A stretch of DNA of 33,663 bases from Acidobacteriota bacterium (GCA_003224085.1 QHYK01000103.1:1-33663); one strand, 5' to 3'. Counted from the stretch's first letter, positions 6,999-15,490 are shown. Numbers and translations: made by a program. The notes: generated by a model not told the origin, from the letters alone.

Positions 6999-7295
6999 TC
7001 ATTTTGAAGATGCTTCCTCGAGTTGCCGGCGAAATTCCGCGACGTCGACGCGATGCTTCGCGGCTTTGTGCGCGCCGATGAAGATCACGGGAATGTCCCA
7101 GTCGTAGCGCTCCTTCAGAGTTGCATCCTCTTCGATGTTGACTTCGCGGAGCGCGGCGCCGAATTCACGCAGCAACGGCGCGATCGCGGCTTTGGCTTCC
7201 TCGCAAAGATGGCATCCGGGACGCGAATAGAGCGTAACGTCGCGTGGTCCGCAGGCGGCGAGCCGCGCTTCTTCAGGCGAGTGGCTCGAAGTCAT
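6999..7295 (-). CDS. Glutaredoxin/thioredoxin-fold protein with CxxC
   Basis: This is a 98-residue protein with the glutaredoxin-like core VTLYSRPGCHLCEEAKAAI. The redox motif C-H-L-C is at about residues 28-31, then a cis-Pro strand DIPVIFIG as in thioredoxin folds. It belongs to the small glutaredoxin-like group (DUF836 type) that reduces disulfides or is of unknown target. The ATG at 7293-7295 lies 8 bases after the stop of the DinB-family gene, so the two form one unit. A longer frame upstream overlaps the DinB gene and adds no conserved sequence. The ribosome site is weak, consistent with coupling to DinB translation. Confidence 0.8.
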   Translation of the reverse strand: MTSSHSPEEARLAACGPRDVTLYSRPGCHLCEEAKAAIAPLLREFGAALREVNIEEDATLKERYDWDIPVIFIGAHKAAKHRVDVAEFRRQLEEASSK

Positions 7296-7303
7296 GTTCG
7301 CAG

Positions 7304-7834
7304 TCAGGGCTGGGGATTGGAGTACTTCATGAACGGGCCGGAATTGGGATGGAACGCGTGCGCGCGATAGAGCTCCGCGATCTGCCGCAAGTGGCCCAGG
7401 TCGTGATTGGCCCATTCGTTGAGCAGATGCGCCAGCGTGATGGCGCCGAGCTCCGCATGGACGGCGGTGCGGGCGCCCGCGGAAGCCGGCAATCCCGTGA
7501 GCATGGCAAGGGTTGAACGGCGGGTGCGCGTGAAGAGCGCCAGATTTTCGCCGGCGGAGCCGCGAGAATACTCGTCGCGGGACTTCGCGCCGTCTAGGTC
7601 ATATCTCGTCAGCTTCGGAGAATCTTCCGCCACGATACGCAGAACGCGTTCGGCGTAAATCTGTTCGAGCGCGGCGAGATGCGCCAGCACTTCGCAAATG
7701 GACCAACGGTCCGGCTTTGGCTTCCAGTGAAGAAGCTCGCCCGGCAAGTCGCCAAGCAGCGTTTCGAGAAGTTGCGGCGTCTTTTCTAAGAGCGAAATGG
7801 CAGGCTGGATCTCGATGGCAGAGGCTGGTTGCAT
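7304..7834 (-). CDS. DinB-family protein
   Basis: This is a 176-residue four-helix protein of the DinB/YfiT superfamily. The expected metal-binding histidines are visible: His in CEVLAHLAALE (about residue 52) and the pair in NEWANHDLGHLRQIAELY (about 143 and 147). The segment WKPKPDRWSICEVLAHL is typical of the family. Members act as metal-dependent thiol transferases (bacillithiol, mycothiol) or are of unknown role; nothing here shows the thiol used. GGGAGGT six bases before the ATG supports the start. The glutaredoxin-like gene follows after 8 bases, so a shared role in thiol chemistry is plausible but inferred. Confidence 0.85.
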   Translation of the reverse strand: MQPASAIEIQPAISLLEKTPQLLETLLGDLPGELLHWKPKPDRWSICEVLAHLAALEQIYAERVLRIVAEDSPKLTRYDLDGAKSRDEYSRGSAGENLALFTRTRRSTLAMLTGLPASAGARTAVHAELGAITLAHLLNEWANHDLGHLRQIAELYRAHAFHPNSGPFMKYSNPQP

Positions 7835-7940
7835 GAGGCACCTCCCGGTATAGCGCGCAGAGGATCAGTTTACTCACAATCCTTCAGCGAATGAAGAAGT
7901 AGCGCATAATGTCAGTGGCGAGCAGGGGAGAAAAGAAGAC

Positions 7941-8291
7941 ATGGGAAGAGTTATAGCGTTGATGGACGATTTGTTCTTCCAGATGAAACTGGCGGAGACC
8001 GCGAAGCAGCTCGGTGTGGAAGTGAAGGTGGCAACGAATGGCGATGCGCTGATGGGCTTAATGGAGAGCGCGCCCAAACTGGTGATCGTGGATTTGAACG
8101 CGCGCAGCCAGCCGTTGCAGGCAATCGAAAAGGTGCGACAGAAGAGCAAAGACATTCGCGTGGTGGGATTTCTGTCGCACGTGCAGACGCAACTGGCGGC
8201 ACAAGCGCAAGCCGCAGGATGCAACGAAGTGCTACCGCGATCGAGCTTCACGCAAAATCTTGCCGCGATCCTCGGCGCTTCCAAGGAATGA
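7941..8291 (+). CDS. Stand-alone receiver-like protein (atypical response regulator)
   Basis: This 116-residue protein has the CheY alternating alpha/beta pattern. It keeps an acidic pair (D9, D10) at the end of the first strand, an Asp at the phosphoacceptor site (D51 in LVIVDLN) and Ser79 at the switch position. The near-invariant lysine of the last strand is replaced by Arg100 in VLPRSSF. It has no output domain. Receivers without that lysine often signal without normal phosphorylation. A GGGGAG sequence upstream of the ATG supports the start. No kinase is nearby. It could be a scaffold or a pseudo-receiver; partner unknown. Confidence 0.7.
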   Translation: MGRVIALMDDLFFQMKLAETAKQLGVEVKVATNGDALMGLMESAPKLVIVDLNARSQPLQAIEKVRQKSKDIRVVGFLSHVQTQLAAQAQAAGCNEVLPRSSFTQNLAAILGASKE

Positions 8292-8339
8292 TCGACCATT
8301 GTTCGCCATGAATGCGGTCAAAATGAATTGTCGAGCCAG

Positions 8340-9290
8340 ATGAGATACCAAAAACGCATTTTCGGCGCGTTCGGCGGCATACTGCTGGCCGCAGCAAATG
8401 GCTTCGCGCAAGATTCACGTTCGAATCCGGAGCCCAACTCGGCAAGCGCATCCAGCGCGGCTTCTGCGCAAAGCGCGCCGGGCAGCGCTTTGAGCAATGC
8501 GCTGGCCGCAGCTTGCGCCCAGAACCAAACGGAATTCGCGCGTTTTCTCACGGTTCGCAACAAAGATTCCTTTTCTCGCATGACGCCGGCCGCTCGCCTC
8601 GCGCTGATGAAACGCTTCGTTCTCCTCGGCGAACCCGGCAAAGCCGCGATTTCCGCGAATCCTTCCGGGCGCCCCATCGTGCGCTGCGAAACTCCGGGCG
8701 GGACGACGGAAATGCAAATCGGCGGCGCGGACATCCACGATAACGTCGCGTTTTTGCCGCTGGAGCTCCAGGAAGCTACCGATTCGACGGGGGCAAGCGC
8801 GCACCAAATCAACATGGGACTGGTGCGCGAGGAAAGCGAATGGAAGCTGCTTTCCCTGGGGGTTCTTCTTCTGGACCTTCCGGCGCTCGAAGTGGAATGG
8901 GATGAATCTGAAATCGAGGCGACAGAAAAAGATGCTCTGGAGTCGCTAAAAACTATTACTTCCGCCGTTGAATCCTATCGCAAGAAATATCTGCGCCTTC
9001 CGGAATCTTTGGCGAATCTTGCGCCGCCGGCGCGGGGCAAGCCCAGTGCCGAAGCTGCCGGCCTGCTGGATTCCGAGCTCGCGAAGGGCGAGAAGAACGG
9101 GTACGCCTTCCGCTGCGTCATTGCCGGAGCCAGCGATCTCGGGGCTCCCGCAAAATACGAATTGTCCGCAACTCCACAGAAGTATGGCCGGACGGGGCGG
9201 CGGTCGTTCTTCCGCGATTCGAACGGCGGCTTCCATGCGGCAGACCGCCAGGGTGCGGTCGGTGCCGAGACGGATCCGCAAGTCGAGTAG
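8340..9290 (+). CDS. Secreted protein with pseudopilin-like C-terminal domain
   Basis: This 316-residue protein starts with a signal peptide (RIFGAFGGILLAAANGFA, cleavage near residue 24) and then a Ser/Ala-rich linker. The middle (about 60-190) is unrecognised. From about residue 200 it resembles the globular part of GspG/PilA-type pilins: a helix LKTITSAVESYRKKYLRLPE, a segment LLDSELAKGEKNGYAFR, and the strand pair ending TGRRSFFRDSNGGFHA. In pilins these follow an N-terminal GFTLIE helix, which is absent here. So it is likely a soluble periplasmic or secreted relative, or it borrows the fold. A TTG four codons upstream is an alternative start. Confidence 0.6.
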   Translation: MRYQKRIFGAFGGILLAAANGFAQDSRSNPEPNSASASSAASAQSAPGSALSNALAAACAQNQTEFARFLTVRNKDSFSRMTPAARLALMKRFVLLGEPGKAAISANPSGRPIVRCETPGGTTEMQIGGADIHDNVAFLPLELQEATDSTGASAHQINMGLVREESEWKLLSLGVLLLDLPALEVEWDESEIEATEKDALESLKTITSAVESYRKKYLRLPESLANLAPPARGKPSAEAAGLLDSELAKGEKNGYAFRCVIAGASDLGAPAKYELSATPQKYGRTGRRSFFRDSNGGFHAADRQGAVGAETDPQVE

Positions 9291-9367
9291 CCCTCCTGAA
9301 CACTTCTTACGCAAAACGGCTTTCTTTGTGCTGGCGTTCACTTGGCGCTACTATCGTTCGACCTCCT

Positions 9368-10465
9368 ATGGTGCGCCATCAACGAATCCTTTTCCGTTTC
9401 TTTTGTGCGCTGCTGGCATTCTGCCTGTTCGCGCCGGTTCGCGTCACGGCTCAGTCGCAGACGAACTACACCGAAGCCCAGCTACCCGTTTTTGAGCTGC
9501 ACAGCGGGTTTTGGATCAACCTTCATCACACGCTGTATTACGAAGCAAGGCAGCGAAAAGCGGCTGCTTCTCGCGTAGCGACCGCGAACAAGTCCAGCTC
9601 GGCAACGACTAAGTCGTTGATCGCAGGAAAAGGGCTGACGGACGCGGAGCAAAAGACCTGGGATGAGGCGGTCGCCTATTATGCCGCCAATTACGCTGAA
9701 AAAGATCTGCTCTTCACGACGGAACTGATTCAGCTGAAGGACCAACTCGGCGACTTCGAGGATTGCGACGAACTCTCCGGCAGGAAGCGTAAATTCTGCG
9801 ATGCCGGATTGCCGCCGAGCCTGACGCAAGTGCTGGAAGCAACCGCTCCCGTCTACCGCGCGCGTCTCTGGCCCGAACACGATCAAGCCAACCGCCACTG
9901 GATTCTGCAAGTGGCTCCGCCGGTGCGCGAGAAGGGAGAGGGAGTTGCGGAGCGCCTGGCGGACATTTACCAAACGCGGTGGCCCCACGAGAAAATCCGC
10001 GTGGACGTGGTTGCGTATGCGAATTGGGCCGGCGCCTACACCACTGTCGATCCGCTTCGTGTCACGATCTCGAGCCTGGATCCACGCAATCAGGGACCCT
10101 CGGCGTTCGAGGTACTTTTTCACGAAGGCTCGCATGGGATTGCGGGAGCCGTGCAGGCGGCCATCATCCGCGAGTGCCGCCAGCGCGACAAACCCATCCC
10201 GCGGGATCTGTGGCACGCGCTGGTCTTTTACACCACTGGCGAAGTCGTTCGAACGGTGCTGACTCTCCCTTTGGCAAACGGCGCCGAAAAGGAAAAAGGT
10301 GGCGGCAATTCCGGAGACGGATACAAGGCCTACGCCTTTCGCGAAGGCCTGTACCAGCGCGGATGGAAGAGTTACCTCGAGCTGCTGCAAAGGTTCTGGC
10401 AGCCGTACCTCGACGGAAAAGCTACCTTTGATGACGCCATCGCGCGGATGGTGTCTTCCCTCTAG
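9368..10465 (+). CDS. Secreted protein with HExxH motif, putative zinc metalloprotease
   Basis: This 365-residue protein has a signal peptide (hydrophobic residues about 8-22, ending VTAQS). The main clue is FHEGSHGI: H252-E253-x-x-H256, a zincin motif set in a hydrophobic helix. E292 in FYTTGEVVR lies 36 residues later and could be the third zinc ligand, as in gluzincins. Two Cys pairs around 133-144 may form disulfides. I do not recognise the family and no known peptidase domain is evident. It follows the pilin-like protein gene after 77 bases on the same strand, so the two may be one unit. The ATG chosen gives the best signal peptide; no clear ribosome site precedes it. Confidence 0.6.
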   Translation: MVRHQRILFRFFCALLAFCLFAPVRVTAQSQTNYTEAQLPVFELHSGFWINLHHTLYYEARQRKAAASRVATANKSSSATTKSLIAGKGLTDAEQKTWDEAVAYYAANYAEKDLLFTTELIQLKDQLGDFEDCDELSGRKRKFCDAGLPPSLTQVLEATAPVYRARLWPEHDQANRHWILQVAPPVREKGEGVAERLADIYQTRWPHEKIRVDVVAYANWAGAYTTVDPLRVTISSLDPRNQGPSAFEVLFHEGSHGIAGAVQAAIIRECRQRDKPIPRDLWHALVFYTTGEVVRTVLTLPLANGAEKEKGGGNSGDGYKAYAFREGLYQRGWKSYLELLQRFWQPYLDGKATFDDAIARMVSSL

Positions 10466-10622
10466 CATTTGCCACGAGCCATCGTGACCCTCGTCACTGC
10501 AAAAGCGTTCGAACCGCCCGAGCGGTCCCAAGCCGGCAACCGGCCGAAAGTTGCAGAAAGATAGGCAGCTGCAGAAAGCATGGTTGCAGCTGCTCATCGA
10601 GGATCAACCCGGAGTCTGTCTG

Positions 10623-10676
10623 AAAAGGTGGAGCATCATCGCCCGGCAACAGAGCCTTGTCCGGAGGTGCTCCACC
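10623..10676 (-). terminator. Terminator of the small exported protein gene
   Basis: On the minus strand a perfect 9-bp stem (10676-10668 with 10635-10627) is followed by TTTT (10626-10623). The 32-base loop holds a second stem, CCGG with CCGG extended by CAA/TTG, giving a two-tier hairpin. It lies about 20 bases after the stop of the gene ending at 10697. The rest of the 231-base gap (10466-10696) shows nothing else. Confidence 0.7.
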
Positions 10677-10696
10677 CTAAGTTTGTTGGGGGACGT

Positions 10697-11176
10697 TTAA
10701 GACGTGGCGTCCTTGATGTCCTCGCGGGCCCGTCTCTGGGCGCTCTTCGCCTGCGTCTTGGCGTCGACATCCGAATTCAGGAGGCGGATGGCTTTGTCCA
10801 AGGACACGGCCTTGTCTCTGGGCGGAGCTTCGCAGGCCTTCACATCACCACTGGGACGAGCCGCGGTCATGTCCCATTTCAGGCAGTTGAACTTGATTTT
10901 GACGTTGCGGCTCACGTGAAGCGCGGCGACACAATCTTCCAGGCTAAGGAATCCGCTGCACGCTTCTCTTAAAGTTGTTTTCGGAGGCAGCAAAGCCTGC
11001 AATTGCATGGTGAGCTTTCGCTCTTGCTCTTTGTCGGCCGCCAGTTGCTCGTTGGCGGTCGGTCCCGGGCTCTTCTTGATCCACTTGAGAGGATTGTAAG
11101 AATGCCCGGCAGCCCCGGCGGCGCCAAGCAACATAGTGATTCCTGCTCCTCCGATCACAAGCCATTTGTGTTTCAT
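10697..11176 (-). CDS. Small exported hypothetical protein
   Basis: This 159-residue protein begins with a signal sequence (KHKWLVIGGAGITMLLGAAGAAG), cleaved near residue 24-28. The segment SYNPLKWIKK follows, then a charged helix-forming stretch (ANEQLAADKEQERKLTMQL) and a domain with four cysteines. The C-terminal 50 residues are charged and helical. I do not recognise a domain and give no function. AGGA five bases before the ATG at 11174-11176 decides the start. It stands alone between a convergent gene and a 448-base gap, and has its own terminator. Confidence 0.65.
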   Translation of the reverse strand: MKHKWLVIGGAGITMLLGAAGAAGHSYNPLKWIKKSPGPTANEQLAADKEQERKLTMQLQALLPPKTTLREACSGFLSLEDCVAALHVSRNVKIKFNCLKWDMTAARPSGDVKACEAPPRDKAVSLDKAIRLLNSDVDAKTQAKSAQRRAREDIKDATS

Positions 11177-11672
11177 TGATGTCCTCACTTCAAGGGCGGG
11201 GCGTGGGCTAGCCTCAGTAAGCCACGTCCTGAGGAGCGGTTCGAGCTTTGTGTGGTGCGGTACTCTCCGAATGGGTTACGTTGGCCTTCGGGTCAGGCTA
11301 AAAATGAGAGGTCCTGTCCATTCGGCGCCTGGCAGGAACAGCCATTCCGAAGGCTGCATTTTTGGCGCATATTTCTCGGTTTTGACGGAGTATGCAGGGA
11401 GATTGTCGACCCCGAGTGACGTTGTCGCGGCTGGGCGGGATGTGCTAGGCTTCTTGGGCAAGAGATTATCCGGCGCCGCGTCAGGCAAGCCCCTGCGACG
11501 CGCATTCCGTACGTCTTCCGATTGAGCGTTCCCAACCTAGGGGAGCCATCGGAAAAATTGGGCCAGAGAATCAAGTTAGCAGGGACTCCGGCGCAGCGTC
11601 CCCGGCTCTTGGAATTGGGGGGGGATGGCCCGGAAGCAACCGGGATCGCACCAGAAGAGGAATCACCAGCCC
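11177..11672. other. Gene-free interval with weak inverted repeats
   Basis: No supported gene is found here; it is the upstream region of two divergent genes. It holds an 8-bp perfect inverted repeat, CCGAATGG (11267-11274) with CCATTCGG (11318-11325). A 5-bp hairpin CAGCC/GGCTG (11339-11356) is followed by a T-rich run. These may form a folded RNA or be chance. A G-run at 11617-11624 lies just before a possible upstream start of the next gene. Confidence 0.4.
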
Positions 11673-12548
11673 ATGCTTGGCCAACAAGCAGCTTCCAAGA
11701 CTGAACCAGGGACTGTCGAAATCAAGCTGGCGCATTCGCCGGATTCCGACGATGCATTCATGTTCTATGCGCTGGCGACCCACAAGCTGTCCACGCCGGG
11801 CTACAAATACACGCACGTTCTTTCCGACATTCAATCGCTGAATGAAGCGGCGTTGGCGGAAACCTACGACGTTACGGCCATCAGTTTTGCCGCTTATCCG
11901 GAGCTTCGCAACAAATACGTTCTGCTGGATTGCGGCGCCAGCTTTGGGGAGGGCTACGGTCCCGTTGTCGTTTCCCCAAGAGCCTTGAAGCCGCAGGAAC
12001 TGGCCGGCAAGCGCATTGGCGTTCCTGGGTTGAAGACTTCGGCTTATCTCAGCCTGAAGCTGTTCGAACCTAATTTCGAACCGGTGGCGATGCCGTTCGA
12101 CAAAATCATCGATGCGGTGCAGAACAATCTAGTCGAAGCGGGCCTGCTTATCCACGAAGGGCAGCTTTTCTTCCCGGAAAAGGGTTTGCACAAGGTGATT
12201 GACTTGGGCATATGGTGGCAGGAACAGACGGGACTGCCGCTGCCGCTTGGCGGGAACGCCGTTCGGCGCGCGCTGGGGCCGAAGCTTGGTCGCCAAATCG
12301 CCAAAACCATTCGCGACAGCGTTTCCTATGGCCTGGAGCACCGCGAAGAAGCGTTGAATTACGCCATGCAGTTTGCGCGCGAGATGGATGCCGAACTCGC
12401 GGATCAGTTTGTCCGGATGTACGTGAACAAATGGACGCTCGGCCATGGCGAAAAGGGCAAACAAGCGGTGAAAGAATTGATTGTGCGCGGCACGAATGCT
12501 GGGCTCCTCCCGGGGCCACCTATTGTTGAATTCCTGGGCGAGGATTGA
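11673..12548 (+). CDS. mqnD: MqnD-family protein, probable 1,4-dihydroxy-6-naphthoate synthase
   Basis: This 291-residue protein has a periplasmic-binding-protein-like fold of the MqnA/MqnD family. The N-terminal HSPDSDDAFMFYAL corresponds to the SPCPNDTF motif of MqnD. The later segments DVTAISFAAYPEL and FGEGYGPVVVS match the family's substrate-site region. MqnD converts cyclic dehypoxanthinyl futalosine to 1,4-dihydroxy-6-naphthoate in futalosine-dependent menaquinone synthesis, in the cytoplasm. No signal peptide is present, which favours an enzyme over a transport protein. No other mqn gene is in the window. The ATG at 11673 has GAGGA eleven bases upstream; an ATG at 11625 in frame would add 16 residues with little conservation. 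Confidence 0.75.
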   Translation: MLGQQAASKTEPGTVEIKLAHSPDSDDAFMFYALATHKLSTPGYKYTHVLSDIQSLNEAALAETYDVTAISFAAYPELRNKYVLLDCGASFGEGYGPVVVSPRALKPQELAGKRIGVPGLKTSAYLSLKLFEPNFEPVAMPFDKIIDAVQNNLVEAGLLIHEGQLFFPEKGLHKVIDLGIWWQEQTGLPLPLGGNAVRRALGPKLGRQIAKTIRDSVSYGLEHREEALNYAMQFAREMDAELADQFVRMYVNKWTLGHGEKGKQAVKELIVRGTNAGLLPGPPIVEFLGED

Positions 12549-12655
12549 TCGCTTCAAACGCCTGACATCTGGAACTCTCGATTCGCTTCCCGGAGACGAG
12601 GTTTGGTGTCGCTGGCCTTGACGCTGTGGTGCGAATCCCTTAGTGTTTTTTTGTC

Positions 12656-14509
12656 ATGATCGCAAATCGGAACGCAATTCTGCTGACTTTCCTCGCATTT
12701 CTGGCTGCACCGTTGGTTCCTTCATGGCGGGCCTCCGGCCAATCGGCGGCGAAGCCTGCGGCTCAGGCGGAAACACCGAAAGGCTGGCCGAAGCAGGCCG
12801 TCCGCGCCGCACATGGGATGGTGGTTACAGACGAGGGACTTGGATCGCAGGCAGGAGTGGAGATTTTGAAGCGCGGCGGCAACGCCGTGGACGCGGCAGT
12901 GGCAACCGCGTTGGCATTGGCCGTCGTTGAACCCGCTGCAGGCAATATTGGCGGCGGAGGCTTCATGCTCATCCGGCTGGCGGACGGCAAGACCACGTTT
13001 CTTGACTACCGCGAAACGGCTCCCGGAAAAGCCACGCGCGATATGTATATCGGCAAGGATGGCAAGCTGGACGAAGAAGCTTCGGTGATTGGTTATCGCT
13101 CGGTGGCCGTACCGGGAACTGTTGCAGGCCTCGAATTGGCGTTGAAGACTTACGGCACCATGAAACTCGCCGACGTGATGGCACCTGCTCTTCGCCTTGC
13201 CGAAGAAGGTTTCACGGTCAGCGAAAAACTGGCCGCGGAATTGGAGGAAGAAAGTCCGGGCCTGCAAGCTTTTCCGACAAGCAAGCGGATTTTCCTGAAC
13301 GGCGGGCGGAGGTTCAGAGGCGGGGAGGCGTTGAAGCAACCCGAACTTGCAGCAACCCTGAAACGTATCGCTGAGAAAGGCGCGGCAGAACTCTATCGCG
13401 GTGAAACGGCGCACGTGCTAGCGGAGGAAATGGAGAAAAACGGCGGAATCCTCTCGCTCGATGACCTTGCGAATTACAAGCCGAAAGTCAGGGAGGTTCT
13501 GCACGCAAAATACGACAGCGGCGGGCATTCCTGGGAGCTGTTAACCGCTCCCCCGCCAAGTTCGGGAGGCGTGGCGATTATTGAAGCTCTGAACATGCTG
13601 AAAGACATGCCGTTGAAGGGCTGGAACGATCCGCAGAGCGTACACATGGTCGCGGAGACAATGCGGCGTGTGTTTGCGGACCGCGCCGCTTATCTGGCTG
13701 ATCCGGACTATTCCAAGATTCCCGTAGCCGGCCTAACTGATCCGTGCCATGCGAAGGAACGAGCAGCAACGATTGATCCCGCGAAGGCCAGCCCAAGCAA
13801 GACCGTCGCCGCCGGAACGCCGCACACTTGCGGTGCTTCCGCAAATCCTGATGCTGCGCCGCATCTCGCCGCCCGCCGGTCGGAAGGCCGCCACACCACG
13901 CACTTTTCCGTTGTGGATGCCGCGGGAAACGCAGTCGCCAGCACTTACACGTTGAACGACAGCTACGGCTCGCACGTGACCTGCGCGGCCGGCTTTTTGG
14001 TAAATGATGAGATGGACGATTTCACGACGCAGCCCGGAGCTCCGAACTCGCTCTACGAGCTGATGCAGTCTGACGCCAACGCCATCGCGCCCGGCCACCG
14101 CCCCCTCAGTTCGATGACGCCGACGATTCTGCTGCGAGATGGCCAACTCAGCTTCGTTACCGGCTCGCCCGGCGGACCGACGATTATCTCCGTGACTTTG
14201 CTGAGCATTCTCAACTGGATGCGGCTCGGGATGGACGCGCAGGCGGCGATCAATGCGCCTCGCTTCCATCATCAATGGTTCCCGGATCGCATCCGCATGG
14301 AAGCGGAGTTTCCGCTGAGCGTGGAGCAAGCTCTACGCGCCAGCGGGTACGAGGTGGAGCGCGGCTGGTATTACACTCCGAGCCTTGGCAGCGAGGCTAA
14401 GCTGAGCAAGCACATGGGCCTGGTGAATGCCATTGGCATCGATCCGCAAACCGGGGAGCGGCTGGGCGCGGCCGATCCGCGCGACCAAGGTTCGGCTGTC
14501 GGATATTGA
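12656..14509 (+). CDS. ggt: Gamma-glutamyltransferase
   Basis: This 617-residue N-terminal-nucleophile hydrolase is made as a precursor and exported; residues 1-29 form a signal peptide. The autoprocessing site is at HTTHFSVVDAAGNAV, where Thr414 should become the nucleophile and first residue of the small subunit. Also visible are the substrate-binding Arg119 in DYRETAP, the NDEMDDF segment, PLSSMTPTI and GSPGG. It hydrolyses or transfers the gamma-glutamyl group of glutathione and related compounds in the periplasm. Length is in the normal range. It stands alone, 107 bases after mqnD and with no strong ribosome site. Confidence 0.93.
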   Translation: MIANRNAILLTFLAFLAAPLVPSWRASGQSAAKPAAQAETPKGWPKQAVRAAHGMVVTDEGLGSQAGVEILKRGGNAVDAAVATALALAVVEPAAGNIGGGGFMLIRLADGKTTFLDYRETAPGKATRDMYIGKDGKLDEEASVIGYRSVAVPGTVAGLELALKTYGTMKLADVMAPALRLAEEGFTVSEKLAAELEEESPGLQAFPTSKRIFLNGGRRFRGGEALKQPELAATLKRIAEKGAAELYRGETAHVLAEEMEKNGGILSLDDLANYKPKVREVLHAKYDSGGHSWELLTAPPPSSGGVAIIEALNMLKDMPLKGWNDPQSVHMVAETMRRVFADRAAYLADPDYSKIPVAGLTDPCHAKERAATIDPAKASPSKTVAAGTPHTCGASANPDAAPHLAARRSEGRHTTHFSVVDAAGNAVASTYTLNDSYGSHVTCAAGFLVNDEMDDFTTQPGAPNSLYELMQSDANAIAPGHRPLSSMTPTILLRDGQLSFVTGSPGGPTIISVTLLSILNWMRLGMDAQAAINAPRFHHQWFPDRIRMEAEFPLSVEQALRASGYEVERGWYYTPSLGSEAKLSKHMGLVNAIGIDPQTGERLGAADPRDQGSAVGY

Positions 14510-14605
14510 GGGTGGAATGATTCGGCACAGGGACCTGAGAGAGCAGGGAGGCTCGAGCGAAACCACGGTAAACTGCTGAAGGCTCATCCATCAAACGCGA
14601 AAATC

Positions 14606-15490
14606 ATGCAGAGACTGCTCTCGACGTATTTGTTCATTTCCAAGAAATTGACACCGGAACTCCTCGGGCAAATCGCGGACGGAGGATTTGAGGGTATTGA
14701 AATTTTCTGCACGCGCAGCCATTTCGAATACACGCTGAAACAGGAAATTCGGGCGATGGCCGGAGCGCTGGAAGTGCGGAGCCTTCAGCTCGCGTCGCTC
14801 CACGCGCCCACCAGCCGAGACCTGAGCGCGATGCGCGAGAGCGGGACGCCGCTATCGATTTGCGAAGTCGAGCGCGTCCGGCGGATTGAGGCGATGGATG
14901 AACTGAAACGGGTGATTGATGTCGCGGAGGACTTGCCTTACGCGCGGCTCATCCTGCACATGGGCGGCTCGCGGGAAACGGCCGACCAGCGAAAGCGCGA
15001 TGCGGCCTTTAGTTCGCTGGAGCACCTGATTCTGCATGCGCGGCACGCCGGAGTCACTATTTGCGTGGAGAACACGACGAGCGAGATGGGGAGTCCCGAT
15101 TACCTTCGCGCTTTTGTGGATGAAACGAGGCTCAGTGGCTTGCGCTTCAACTTCGACGTTGGCCACGCGCATCTCGCGGAATTTCCCGAACAAGAACGGC
15201 TGGAGAAGAGCTTTGCGCCGCTGCGGGAGATGGTGTCTTCCGTGCATCTTCACGACAATCACGGGGAAAAGGACGAGCACTTGCCGCCCTACCACGGCTC
15301 GATTCACTGGCCGGATGCCGTTAAACTGCTCAAGTCCGGGACACAAAATGGCTTGCCGCTGGTCCTGGAATTGAAAGAAAAAACCGGCCTCGAAGTGCCC
15401 ACGGTCGCCGAACAACTTACTGCTGCCCGCAAGTCGCTTGATAAGTTTGAGAAAGACTGGGCGCACCCCACAGTAAGCACCAACCAATGA
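14606..15490 (+). CDS. Sugar phosphate isomerase/epimerase family TIM-barrel protein
   Basis: This 294-residue protein belongs to the AP endonuclease 2 / xylose isomerase-like TIM-barrel family. Metal-site segments appear in barrel order: SLHAPT, LILHMGGSR, ICVENTTSE, NFDVGHAH, SVHLHDNHGEKDEH and LVLELKE, giving the Glu/Asp/His set that binds divalent metals in this fold. Family members include sugar isomerases, epimerases and endonuclease IV; the DNA-binding loops of endonuclease IV are not evident. Substrate is unknown. It begins 96 bases after ggt and is followed in the same frame by the remains of a PIN-domain gene. Confidence 0.8.
   Translation: MQRLLSTYLFISKKLTPELLGQIADGGFEGIEIFCTRSHFEYTLKQEIRAMAGALEVRSLQLASLHAPTSRDLSAMRESGTPLSICEVERVRRIEAMDELKRVIDVAEDLPYARLILHMGGSRETADQRKRDAAFSSLEHLILHARHAGVTICVENTTSEMGSPDYLRAFVDETRLSGLRFNFDVGHAHLAEFPEQERLEKSFAPLREMVSSVHLHDNHGEKDEHLPPYHGSIHWPDAVKLLKSGTQNGLPLVLELKEKTGLEVPTVAEQLTAARKSLDKFEKDWAHPTVSTNQ

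Noticed and set aside
9482-10597. 371-residue minus-strand open frame opposite the HExxH gene
   Set aside because: No domain or signal sequence and biased composition; the plus-strand protein has a signal peptide and a zincin motif, so the minus frame is taken as a shadow.
11363-11375. ATTTTTGGCGCAT shared with 30506-30518
   Set aside because: A 13-base match is expected by chance in a window of this size and the surroundings do not match.
12656-14509. Gamma-glutamyltransferase as part of ergothioneine synthesis (replacing EgtC)
   Set aside because: It is 16 kb from the egt genes, exported to the periplasm and has no linking evidence.
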